From Parvularculaceae bacterium (GTDB lineage Bacteria > Pseudomonadota > Alphaproteobacteria > Caulobacterales > Parvularculaceae), in NCBI GenBank assembly GCA_028280115.1, contig JANQMJ010000019.1, positions 60,622 to 124,621 of the forward strand: a stretch of 64,000 bases of DNA, in the 5' to 3' direction. Positions 54,558-61,957 of this stretch are shown one piece after another. The notes below the pieces were generated by a model. That model made no database searches, had not been told where the DNA came from, and saw only the letters and a list, made by a program, of their open reading frames with translations. The translations under genes and the position numbers were made by a program. The stretch's first letter is position 1. Each line of letters opens with the position of its first letter.

Positions 54558-54836
54558 ATGACAGCATTCCTGACCGTTTTTGTTTCCGTGTTTTTCGCAG
54601 AATTGGGCGATAAGACGCAGCTCGCAACATTGCTCTTCGCTTCGGAAGGCGGCCGACCGCGTTGGCTCGTCTTTGCCGCTGCTTCGGCGGCGCTCGTCGC
54701 CTCCTCCGCGATCGCTGTTCTTGCCGGCGCGGCGGCGGAGCGTTGGCTTTCGATGCTGCCGTTGAAGCTCATTGCAGGCTTGGGTTTTGTCGCCATCGGC
54801 GCAATGCTCATGTTTGAACATTTTCGCGCCGCCTGA
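54558..54836 (+). CDS. UPF0016/GDT1 family membrane protein, single-domain form
   Basis: A 92-residue membrane protein with one copy of the ExGDKT motif (VFFAELGDKTQLATL, about 11-25). GDT1/TMEM165 proteins carry two such units and transport Mn2+/Ca2+; this half-size form should assemble as a dimer. It starts 42 bp after the hydrolase remnant and 12 bp before the phosphotransferase. Confidence 0.82.
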   Translation: MTAFLTVFVSVFFAELGDKTQLATLLFASEGGRPRWLVFAAASAALVASSAIAVLAGAAAERWLSMLPLKLIAGLGFVAIGAMLMFEHFRAA

Positions 54837-54848
54837 AGGAGGCTTTTT

Positions 54849-55919
54849 ATGCCGTCCAATCCCGCCGACGATTTTTCCGGCGTCACCGACGCCCCCGAGC
54901 ATCTTAAATTCGACGAAGCCGCGCTCGCCGGTTACATGGCGGCCCATGTGGACGGGTTTAGGGGCCCGGTCGCGGTTAAAAAATTCAGGGGCGGCCAGTC
55001 CAACCCCACTTACCTCCTGACCGCGCGCGACAAGAAATACGTTCTGCGCCGCAAACCGCCGGGCAAATTGTTGCCGTCGGCCCATGCGGTCGAGCGCGAA
55101 TACAAGGTAATGACCGCGCTGGGCGCGCAGGGCTTTCCGGTTCCGAAAACTTATGCGCTGTGCGAAGACCCCGACATCATCGGCACCGCCTTTTTCATCA
55201 TGGATTTCGTCGAGGGGCGGATCTTCTGGGATTCGAGCCTGCCGGAAGCGGCAAAACAAGAACGCGCGCCATTGTTTTATGCGCTGACCGATACGCTCGC
55301 GGACCTTCACATGATCGATTACGAAGCGGCGGGCCTTTCCGATTTCGGCAAGCCGGGCAATTATTTCGAACGCCAGATCGGCCGCTGGTCGAAACAGTAT
55401 CAAGCCGCGGAAACCGAAATCATCGACGAGATGAATGCGCTGATCGACTGGCTGCCGACGGCGATCCCGGCGGACCATGCGACCGCCATCGTCCATGGCG
55501 ATTTTCGTTTCGACAATGTCATCATCGATCCGGCGCGGCCCAAACCGCTCGCGGTTCTCGACTGGGAGCTGTCGACGCTCGGCCATCCGCTGGCGGACTT
55601 TACCTATTTCCTCATGGTCTGGCATTTCCCGCCGTCGGTGCGCGGCGGGCTCGCCGGCGTCGATATCGCATCGCTGGGTATTCCTTCGCTCGACCACGTC
55701 GTTAAGCGCTACGGCGAACGCACCGGGCGGGGCGACATTCCCGATCTTGATTTCTGTCTTGCCTACAACATGTTCCGTCTCGGTTCGATCGCCCAGGGGG
55801 TTTACGCCCGCGCGCTCCAGGGCAACGCCTCCTCGCCCCAGGCGCTCGAACTGGGCGCGCAGGTCCGGCCCCTCGCCGCGCTTGCCTGGAACTACGCCCA
55901 AAAGGCCGGCGCGCAGTAG
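54849..55919 (+). CDS. Phosphotransferase (APH family, ACAD10/11-like)
   Basis: A 356-residue kinase-like fold. Lys in KYVLRRKPPG (about 58-67), catalytic loop HGDFRFDN (about 216-223) and DWELSTLGHPLADF (about 239-252) match the ACAD10/11-type aminoglycoside phosphotransferase family, which phosphorylates 4-hydroxyacyl-CoA in fatty-acid metabolism of relatives. Substrate here not proven; the window's leucine genes are 50 kb away. Confidence 0.85.
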   Translation: MPSNPADDFSGVTDAPEHLKFDEAALAGYMAAHVDGFRGPVAVKKFRGGQSNPTYLLTARDKKYVLRRKPPGKLLPSAHAVEREYKVMTALGAQGFPVPKTYALCEDPDIIGTAFFIMDFVEGRIFWDSSLPEAAKQERAPLFYALTDTLADLHMIDYEAAGLSDFGKPGNYFERQIGRWSKQYQAAETEIIDEMNALIDWLPTAIPADHATAIVHGDFRFDNVIIDPARPKPLAVLDWELSTLGHPLADFTYFLMVWHFPPSVRGGLAGVDIASLGIPSLDHVVKRYGERTGRGDIPDLDFCLAYNMFRLGSIAQGVYARALQGNASSPQALELGAQVRPLAALAWNYAQKAGAQ

Positions 55920-56011
55920 ACAGCGGTCGCGGACCAGACACGTCTCGCTGTGACAACATCCTTGCTTCATGCGGTTTTTTGCCAAATGTGGGGCGCCATT
56001 TGACGGCTCCG

Positions 56012-56148
56012 CGTCATCCCGTGCGCGCTGCGGCGTGAAACGCCGCTGCGCTGACACGGGATCGCCTGAAACAAGGCCGGCGCAGGCCGATGGCGATCCC
56101 GGATCAGCATTGCATCATCAAAGATGCTGCAATGCATCCGGGATGACG
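56012..56148. repeat. Dispersed palindromic repeat, family B, copy 3
   Basis: Begins cgtcatcccgtgcgcgctgc and ends gggatgacg; the right arm has diverged to catcaaagatgctg. It shares the ctgacacgggatcgc core. It follows an 18-bp segment (55984-56001) that is the reverse complement of 17514-17531. From 56149 to 56362 there is no convincing gene. Confidence 0.85.
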
Positions 56149-56362
56149 GCTGGGATAGGCGGTAGGCGCAGCGTTCCCGTTCAGCGCGCGAGAGACAGCC
56201 GCGCCGATCGGAAGCGAAATTCACAATGTCAAAGAGCCCGCGCAGACGAGGGCTTCGCCCGCCCTGCGCATGAGCGCCGCATAAGGCCTTTGCGGTGTTT
56301 GCGACGTTCCATGTCATGGGAACCCGTCGCCATGGCCGTGGCCTTCATCGACGCTGGAAGGG

Positions 56363-56484
56363 AGTATACGGCCTGCCGGAAGGTGTTCGATATCTATCGA
56401 CGCAATGCGGGTTTCAGGCCCGAATACCCTCCTGGGGTTGAATGTTTAAAGGCTTATTCGCGTGATCGGGGCGTGAGTTTTGCG
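56363..56484 (+). repeat. Dispersed repeat C, copy 2
   Basis: Nearly identical to 17146-17269 in opposite orientation; includes gtatacggcct and ggtgttcgatatctatcgac. Joined to a family B palindrome at its right end, as at 17 kb. Confidence 0.88.
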
Positions 56485-56619
56485 CGTCATCCCGTGCGCG
56501 CTGCAACGTGAAACGCTGCTGCGCTGACACGGGATCGGTTGAAACAACGCCGAGGCAAGCGGATAGCGGTCCCGTGTCAGCAGCGCGTCATTTCATGCCG
56601 CGCCGCGCACGGGATGACG
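56485..56619. repeat. Dispersed palindromic repeat, family B, copy 4
   Basis: cgtcatcccgtgcgcgctgc to gcgcacgggatgacg, with inner ctgacacgggatcg and its complement. The gap 55920-56661 is accounted for by repeats B, C and short spacers. Confidence 0.9.
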
Positions 56620-56661
56620 CAGACATTGTTTAGAGCCGCGTTCGTTTTGCGCGGCCGCCCC

Positions 56662-57363
56662 TTACTCCTCGCAGATCGCGCGCAGTTTTTCCGGATCGAG
56701 CAGCGTAATGACGCCGGCTTCGTTGGCGATCAGGCCCTCGCCTTCCCACAGCTTGATCTGGCGGTTGACGTTTTCGCGCATCAGGCCCGCATGAGCGCCG
56801 AGATTGCTTTGGGAAAGTTTCATGTCGATACGCACCGCGCCGTTTTTGTCGGTTTCGCCGTAAATCTTGGCGAGCCGCAACAGCGCGCGCGCCAGGCGCG
56901 GGCCGGTGGGCAGCGTTGCAATGTCTTCAAGCTGCATGTTGGTGCGGCGCAGGCGTTTGGAGAGCGTTGCGATAATCTGCATCGCAACGGTCGGATTGCG
57001 CTCCAGAAAACCGATGACGTCGCGCTTGAACAGCTGCAGCGCGCGGGTTTCTTCCAGCGCCGTCGCGCCGGCCGAGCGCGGCAGGCCGTCGAACACGCCC
57101 ATGTCGCCGACCGCGTCGCCTTCGCCCATAAAGGCGAGCACGGTTTCCTTGCCGGCGTCGGAATGGATGGAGATTTTCACCCGCCCGCTCAGGAGAATGT
57201 AAAGACAGTCGCTGTCGTCGCCCTGGCCGAAAATCGTCTTGCGCGCGGGAAAGACCACGGTGCGCGCATGGGAAAGCAGCCCCTCGAGCGCGTCGTCGCT
57301 GAGGGGCTCAAAAAACGGGTGACGCTTAATCTCCCATTTGAGGCTTTTAAGAGCGACGTTCAT
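56662..57363 (-). CDS. Crp/Fnr-family transcriptional regulator
   Basis: A 233-residue regulator: cyclic-nucleotide domain (about 15-130), helix C, and winged helix (about 155-225). Residues matching cAMP contacts of E. coli CRP are Gly86, Asp87 (Glu in CRP), Arg96-Ser97 and Thr141. The recognition helix LMRENVNRQIK keeps Arg196, Glu197 and Arg201, the positions (Arg-Glu-x-x-x-Arg) that read TGTGA in E. coli CRP. There is no Fnr-type Cys cluster. It lies just downstream of two small-peptide units bearing perfect CRP palindromes, and about 2 kb from an adenylate cyclase. Confidence 0.92.
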   Translation of the reverse strand: MNVALKSLKWEIKRHPFFEPLSDDALEGLLSHARTVVFPARKTIFGQGDDSDCLYILLSGRVKISIHSDAGKETVLAFMGEGDAVGDMGVFDGLPRSAGATALEETRALQLFKRDVIGFLERNPTVAMQIIATLSKRLRRTNMQLEDIATLPTGPRLARALLRLAKIYGETDKNGAVRIDMKLSQSNLGAHAGLMRENVNRQIKLWEGEGLIANEAGVITLLDPEKLRAICEE

Positions 57364-57453
57364 GGCCGTGTCCGGTTACGGCGTAACGGCTCTTATCATA
57401 CCGCCTGGCGCGCCATTGCGAAATAGTCCGTTCGGGGAGGGCCATAAATCAGA

Positions 57454-57487
57454 ACGGCGCGCCCCAGATAACGCCGGGACGCGCCGT
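57454..57487 (-). terminator. Hairpin terminating the first small-peptide unit
   Basis: acggcgcgcccc (57454-57465) pairs with gggacgcgccgt (57476-57487) with one mismatched base. It lies about 45 bp beyond the stop of the first peptide gene. The following T-run is weak. Confidence 0.55.
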
Positions 57488-57531
57488 CTCCCCCAAATTC
57501 GCTGTGGTTAGGGCTTGGGAGGGTTGGGACC

Positions 57532-57621
57532 TCAGCGAGCGTGGGTGACGAAAAGGCTCGAAACGCCAAGGACGCTGTTGGCAGCGATGAAAGCGATCAG
57601 GATGGTTTCGACAACGCCCAT
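57532..57621 (-). CDS. Small hydrophobic membrane peptide, unit 1
   Basis: A 29-residue peptide starting MGVVETILIAFIAANS and ending VTHAR. One hydrophobic stretch (about 6-25) could span the membrane. A GGAGA ribosome-binding site lies 8 nt upstream of the ATG. Its sequence matches unit 2 at about 20 of 28 aligned positions, and the untranslated parts are also alike. It has a predicted class II CRP promoter (57667-57716) and a terminator hairpin, so it is a complete transcription unit. The function is unknown; small regulatory membrane peptides and type I toxins are possibilities. Confidence 0.7.
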   Translation of the reverse strand: MGVVETILIAFIAANSVLGVSSLFVTHAR

Positions 57622-57666
57622 GATGTTTCTCCTGTTTCCGTCTGCCGGCGCTGTTCTCGCCGCCGA

Positions 57667-57716
57667 CAAGGAGAAGGTAGGCGCAGGCGCGAAAGTTCGA
57701 TGTGATGGCCGTCACA
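57667..57716 (-). promoter_or_regulatory. CRP-box promoter of small-peptide unit 1
   Basis: TGTGATGGCCGTCACA at 57701-57716 is a TGTGA-N6-TCACA palindrome. TACCTT lies exactly 21 nt downstream (57674-57679, minus strand), placing the box centre at -41.5 from a predicted start near 57667. The leader to the ATG would be about 46 nt. No -35 is needed in such class II promoters. Confidence 0.7.
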
Positions 57717-57775
57717 CCGCCGGGCCGATTGGTGAATCTTCTCTGAAAGCCGCATGTTTGCTGGGTTTTAGGCGT

Positions 57776-57814
57776 AAAAAACCGGCGCGCCCTTCCCCCA
57801 GAAAGAGCGCGCCG
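57776..57814 (-). terminator. Rho-independent terminator of small-peptide unit 2
   Basis: On the minus strand cggcgcgc and gcgcgccg pair around a 13-15 base loop, followed by a run of six Ts. The strong form suggests unit 2 transcripts end here, before the unit 1 promoter. Confidence 0.8.
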
Positions 57815-57856
57815 TCTCCCCCAATGCTGTCGGCCGGGGTGGCGGATGGGTGGGGC

Positions 57857-57943
57857 CTAGCGAGCGGCCGTGAAGAGGCTCGAAACGCCAAGGGCGGTGT
57901 TGGTTGCGATGAATGCGACCAGGATGGTTTCGGCAACGCCCAT
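57857..57943 (-). CDS. Small hydrophobic membrane peptide, unit 2
   Basis: A 28-residue peptide beginning MGVAETILVAFIATNT and ending FTAAR, paralogous to unit 1. The start ATG follows GGAGAAACATC, exactly as in unit 1. Protein similarity, with mostly conservative changes, argues that both are translated. It is the upstream unit of the tandem duplication. Confidence 0.7.
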   Translation of the reverse strand: MGVAETILVAFIATNTALGVSSLFTAAR

Positions 57944-57993
57944 GATGTTTCTCCTCTTTCTCTTGGTCCGCCGAGGGCTTCATCCGCCGCCGA

Positions 57994-58043
57994 CAAGGAG
58001 AAGGTAAGCGCAGGCTCGTTTTGGCGGTGTGATGGCCGTCACA
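57994..58043 (-). promoter_or_regulatory. CRP-box promoter of small-peptide unit 2
   Basis: TGTGATGGCCGTCACA at 58028-58043 is identical to the unit 1 box, and TACCTT (58001-58006) lies again 21 nt downstream. The predicted start is near 57994, with a leader of about 51 nt. The block TACCTTCTCCTTGTCGGCGG is conserved between units. Confidence 0.7.
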
Positions 58044-58500
58044 CCGGCAGGCGGATTGGTAAATTTGGGTTAATTTTTTTCGACCCGCGCGAGTTTTGGT
58101 CCGGCTTTTTGCTTAAATTTCAACAGGTTGCTCGAAAGGTCCCTGGCCGTCCCGCCCGAGGCCTTATGCGTCCACCGAGGCGCGCCCCTGCCCGTTCCGG
58201 CCGCGGCCACACATGGCCCTCAATCTGCGCCCACGGCGCCAGGCATGAGGCGGCTTTAGGCGGGGGTTGGATACAACGGCTCTAAGCTGCGGTTCTGTGC
58301 GGCGGCTACAGGTTCGAAGGACAATTGCCGGTTATGAGTGAATGTTCACTTACAAATGGGTACTGAAGACCATGCGGTTGCAGCCTTTTCCCGCGTCGCT
58401 GCGGGCGCACCGCGGCAAGTGCGCCGCTGCGAGCGCCGCCGAACGCGCGCCGCTGCAAGCTGCCGGATCGCTTTCGGAAAATCGTCCTGTATAATCAACC
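58044..58500. other. Gene-poor stretch with an operator-like palindrome
   Basis: 457 bp without a convincing gene. AGTGAA-TG-TTCACT at 58337-58350 is a perfect inverted repeat like the operators of TetR-family repressors, but no such regulator is adjacent. A 41-codon frame (58371-58496) follows it, Ala/Arg rich and without family features; I do not accept it as a gene. Confidence 0.5.
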
Positions 58501-58956
58501 ATGGCAATGCTTGTTGAAATCGCGCATTTTTACGATCCCGAGGAAGCCTATTGCGCCAGGGGGTATCTGGGCGCACAGGGCGTCCACACCGTCATCCACA
58601 ATGAGCATTTCTTAAATGTCGCCCCGTGGCTGCGCGTCGCGCTTGGCGGCTATCGGCTGCTGGCTGCCTCCGAAGACGCAACCGACGCAAAGCGGTTGTT
58701 GGCGGACGTTGCGAAAGCCGAAAGCGAAACCCGGCCCCGGCAAGAGCCGGCGGAACCGCAAGACGGCGCAAACGCAATCAGCCGACGCGCCCGCACCGCG
58801 TTCTGGTTTCCGGTCGCTTTCAGTTTTGGGGTTCCGTTCATTCCGCCGCGCCAGTCGGGATGGAGACGGACGCTCGAAATCGCGGCGTTGATATCGCTTT
58901 ACGTATTGCTGATTTCGTGGTGGGCGGGCTCGCTACAGTCGTTCGTATTGCGATGA
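58501..58956 (+). CDS. DUF2007 domain protein with C-terminal membrane segment
   Basis: A 151-residue protein. The N-terminal 70 residues (MAMLVEIAHFYDPEEAYCAR...) match DUF2007, a small ferredoxin-like fold with a suggested signalling role. After a charged linker, one or two hydrophobic segments (about 99-113 and 125-146) anchor it in the membrane. Function unknown. Confidence 0.7.
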   Translation: MAMLVEIAHFYDPEEAYCARGYLGAQGVHTVIHNEHFLNVAPWLRVALGGYRLLAASEDATDAKRLLADVAKAESETRPRQEPAEPQDGANAISRRARTAFWFPVAFSFGVPFIPPRQSGWRRTLEIAALISLYVLLISWWAGSLQSFVLR

Positions 58957-58993
58957 CTTCGAAAACGCGCTCGCGCCGTCGTCCGAAAGCGTT

Positions 58994-59013
58994 GGCGGGC
59001 CCGAAGGCCCGCC
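58994..59013. terminator. Perfect tetraloop hairpin between convergent genes
   Basis: GGCGGGCC-cgaa-GGCCCGCC, eight perfect base pairs, lies between the DUF2007 gene and the minus-strand exported-protein gene. There is no T-run. Confidence 0.45.
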
Positions 59014-59026
59014 CGCCAGTCTTAAC

Positions 59027-59482
59027 CTAATCGTTCCATTGGCCGGTGCCGGCGCCTTCGCCGCCGCCGCCCGCGAAGGTGGCGTTGCCAAACTTGCCTT
59101 CATAATCGCCGGTCTTGCCGGCAAGACCGCCCACGCAGCTCATCTTTTCGCGCGCTTCGTCGGCGTAGTTGCAGCCCCAGGCGGACGCATGCGTGCCGTT
59201 GTCGTCGCTATGGTCGCACATGATGTGAATGTGAAACATCGATGCGCCCGGCGTCTGCGTCATGCCGATGCAGCTATAGGTCTGATCGACCTTCTGACCA
59301 TTCGCCCAGGTGATGACCGCTTCGCCTTCCCAGTGCGAAGCGCCGAAGGGACGGCCGTCCGGCCAGACGCCGCCGACGCCCGTCGGATCGCCGGACTGAA
59401 CTGTGTAAGTGTACATTTCCGCGCTCGCGAGCGAAAGGCTGGCCGCAAGCGCGCCGCCCGCGACGATGATTGATTTCAACAT
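59027..59482 (-). CDS. Exported protein of unknown function
   Basis: A 151-residue protein with a signal peptide (MLKSIIVAGGALAASLSLAS, cleavage about 21). The mature part is rich in Gly, His and Cys (FHIHIMCDHSDDNGTHASAW, about 85-104; four Cys in all), possibly metal-binding or disulfide-bonded. Start at 59482 chosen for the signal; upstream in-frame ATG at 59596 would add an implausible basic leader. I recognise no family. Confidence 0.7.
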   Translation of the reverse strand: MLKSIIVAGGALAASLSLASAEMYTYTVQSGDPTGVGGVWPDGRPFGASHWEGEAVITWANGQKVDQTYSCIGMTQTPGASMFHIHIMCDHSDDNGTHASAWGCNYADEAREKMSCVGGLAGKTGDYEGKFGNATFAGGGGEGAGTGQWND

Positions 59483-59708
59483 AAAAGTCTCCCCGTTGAC
59501 AGATGAAATGCGCCCGCGAAGACCTTTTGTCAGTAAACGAACCATTCGCGCGGCGCGTGAGCGAATACGCAACAATGAACCGATAGCTTGCCACAAATGG
59601 GGACCCCTGGCGATTCAGGTCGCTGCTGTTTTCTATGAAAGCGCTGCCGCAGCGATGGTGCGATGCAAAAAGCACGTTGCGATGAATTTGAAAGTGCGGT
59701 CGCGCCGC

Positions 59709-61952
59709 TTACGCAATCCGGCTTTCGGAAGCGACCCGTTCGAGGAAATATTCGACCGTGTCGGCAAGGCCGTAGGTTTCGCTGCGGCGGCAGGTATTGA
59801 AGTGTTCGAGCGCGGTTTTGAAATCGCCGTCCTCGAGCGCCACCACGCCCGCTTCGAAGTCCTGGCGGAAAGACTGAAATCCCGGGATCGCCGCGACCTT
59901 CTCGTCGCCGACCAGCGCGAAGATCACGGTCGGGTCGGTGCGCCCCTTGACCGTGAACTTGCCCAGCGGCACGGCGGCGAAGCCCGGCGCGCGGTCCCAG
60001 GTGTCTTCGGAAATGATGATCGACGCGCGATATTGCTTGGTGAGCGATTCAAGCCGCGAGGTCAGGTTCACCATGTCGCCGAGCATGGAATATTCGAGAT
60101 GGTCTTCGGAGCCGAAATTGCCGACCCGGGCTTCGGCGGTGTGCAGGCCGATGCCGATGCGGATATCGGGCACCGGCAGCGTCTTGTCCTTGCGCCAGCC
60201 GGCGTTGAGCTTTTCAAGCGCGCTGACCATGTGCAGCGCCGAGCGGCAGGCCTGTTCAGGGTGATCGGGAACGTCAAGCGGCGCGTTCCACATCGCCGCC
60301 AGGCCGTCGCCCATATATTTGTCGACCAGGCCTTTGTGCTCGACGACGATGCGCGTCATCGGCGTGAAATACTGGTTCAGCAGGGTCGTGACCTGCTGCG
60401 GCGTTAATTGTTCGGAAATCGTCGTGAAGCTGCGGATGTCGGAAAAGAACGCGGTGATCTCGCGCGATTCCCCTTCCAGTTTTAACAGCGACGGATCGCG
60501 CTCCAACCGTTCCAAAATCAGCGGCGACAGGAACTTGCCGAACGCGCCGCGAATGAATTTTCGCGCGATCTGTTCCTGCTGGAACATGACGACAAAGGCG
60601 CCGGTGAACGCCGCGGTTACGATCAATCCGGGCGAGATCGGATCGATCAACAGACGCGAATCGGAAAAGGCGTAATAGGCGCCGCCGAACAGCGCCGCGA
60701 TCAACACCGCCAAGACAGTAAACCCAATCGTCGCGGAAACCTTGGGCAAAAGAACGATCAGGATCACCGACACGAGAACGGCCACGGCGATTTCCGCCGG
60801 ACGCATCAGATCCCAGGCGCGAAACAAGGTTTCCTCGGCCAGCGCCTGTTCGATCACTTCGGCGTGGATGTGCACGCCGGGGCGCTCATCGCCGAGCGGC
60901 GTAATCAGAACATCGCGCAACCCTTCCGCCGAGGCGCCGATCATGACGATCCGTCCACGGACTTGTTCGGCTAGCGCAGCGGGATCGCCCTCCAGCGCGT
61001 CGACGATGGAAAGCCGCCGGTCGGCGACGCTTTCCGGTCCCGAATAGTGAATCCAAAGCTGGCCGTCCATGGTCGTGGGCATGCGCAGGCCGCATAAGAC
61101 TACTTCGGACACGGATTGTTGCGCCACGCCCGTGACATGGGTGCGGCAAGGCCCGCGCTGGGCGGCGGCGGCGAAACGTTCAGGCGAAAATTGCGGATCG
61201 AGCCTGGGCGCGGCCACGCGCAGCGCCTCGACGGCGAGGCTGGGATAGACTTCGGTTCCGTTGCAGGCGAGCGCGATCAGCGGCGCGCTGCGCACGATGG
61301 CGTCCTGGGAAAGGCCGACCCGGGCAAAGCCCTCGCCCTTGGCGGCGGCGCGAAAATCTTTGAGCGGCGGAATGACCTGGCGAAAACTCGGCGCCACCCG
61401 GGCAAGCTGGCCGGCCTGCATGCCGCCGACCCGAGAGCCTTCCAGCGGCGGCGGGCAGTCGCCTTCCGACGCCGCGCCGCGCGCGGTCAGATGAAGGACC
61501 GACGGGCTGGCGGCCAAGGCGTCGGCGAGGCGCCGGTCGTGATCGACTGCGGAAAGATCAACGGCGCCAAGTTCCGCCGCGATGGGCGCGAGCGTTTCGT
61601 CGTCGAGCCAGCTTTGCGCCACATTGGCGGGACTGGTGCGGTCCGGCTCGGCGAGAATGACGTCGAACACCACCGCCGCGGCGCCCGCCGCGTCAAGCCG
61701 GTCGACGACCGAGGCCAGGCGGTGCCGCGGCCACGGCCACTGGCCGTAGCGCTCCAGGGCGGCGTCGTCGATTTCCACGACCCGCACCGGATCGGCGGCG
61801 CGCTCGCGCGGCGCCAGCCGCTGGAACTGATCGAACACCCGGTCGCGGGCGATATTGACGAGGGTCGGCTGCTGAAAGATCAGCGCCAGGGCGAGCGCGC
61901 CGCCGATAAAGCCGGCGAGCCTTGCCCAAAGGAGATGCCGCCCCGCCGCCAT
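59709..61952 (-). CDS. CHASE2-domain adenylate/guanylate cyclase
   Basis: A 747-residue class III nucleotide cyclase. N-terminal membrane helix (about 12-30), extracytoplasmic CHASE2 sensor (about 35-370), three further helices (about 385-460), and a catalytic domain (about 500-685) with metal Asp in FFSDIRSFTT, KYMGDGLAAMW (second Asp) and YSMLGDMVNLTSRLES with the Asn/Arg pair. The substrate Lys in VDKYMGDG suggests ATP. It lies directly downstream of the FecR-domain gene (5-bp gap), a pairing common for CHASE2 cyclases. The product cAMP could feed the Crp-family regulator at 56662. Confidence 0.93.
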   Translation of the reverse strand: MAAGRHLLWARLAGFIGGALALALIFQQPTLVNIARDRVFDQFQRLAPRERAADPVRVVEIDDAALERYGQWPWPRHRLASVVDRLDAAGAAAVVFDVILAEPDRTSPANVAQSWLDDETLAPIAAELGAVDLSAVDHDRRLADALAASPSVLHLTARGAASEGDCPPPLEGSRVGGMQAGQLARVAPSFRQVIPPLKDFRAAAKGEGFARVGLSQDAIVRSAPLIALACNGTEVYPSLAVEALRVAAPRLDPQFSPERFAAAAQRGPCRTHVTGVAQQSVSEVVLCGLRMPTTMDGQLWIHYSGPESVADRRLSIVDALEGDPAALAEQVRGRIVMIGASAEGLRDVLITPLGDERPGVHIHAEVIEQALAEETLFRAWDLMRPAEIAVAVLVSVILIVLLPKVSATIGFTVLAVLIAALFGGAYYAFSDSRLLIDPISPGLIVTAAFTGAFVVMFQQEQIARKFIRGAFGKFLSPLILERLERDPSLLKLEGESREITAFFSDIRSFTTISEQLTPQQVTTLLNQYFTPMTRIVVEHKGLVDKYMGDGLAAMWNAPLDVPDHPEQACRSALHMVSALEKLNAGWRKDKTLPVPDIRIGIGLHTAEARVGNFGSEDHLEYSMLGDMVNLTSRLESLTKQYRASIIISEDTWDRAPGFAAVPLGKFTVKGRTDPTVIFALVGDEKVAAIPGFQSFRQDFEAGVVALEDGDFKTALEHFNTCRRSETYGLADTVEYFLERVASESRIA

Positions 61953-61957
61953 GGCGC

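Noticed and set aside
54234..56057. 607-codon minus-strand frame opposite the UPF0016 and phosphotransferase genes
   Set aside because: His/Arg/Asp-rich shadow; the plus-strand genes carry clear motifs.
58346..58576. A 76-codon minus-strand frame near the TetR-like palindrome
   Set aside because: Overlaps the DUF2007 start, Arg/Ala-rich, no ribosome-binding site or homology visible.
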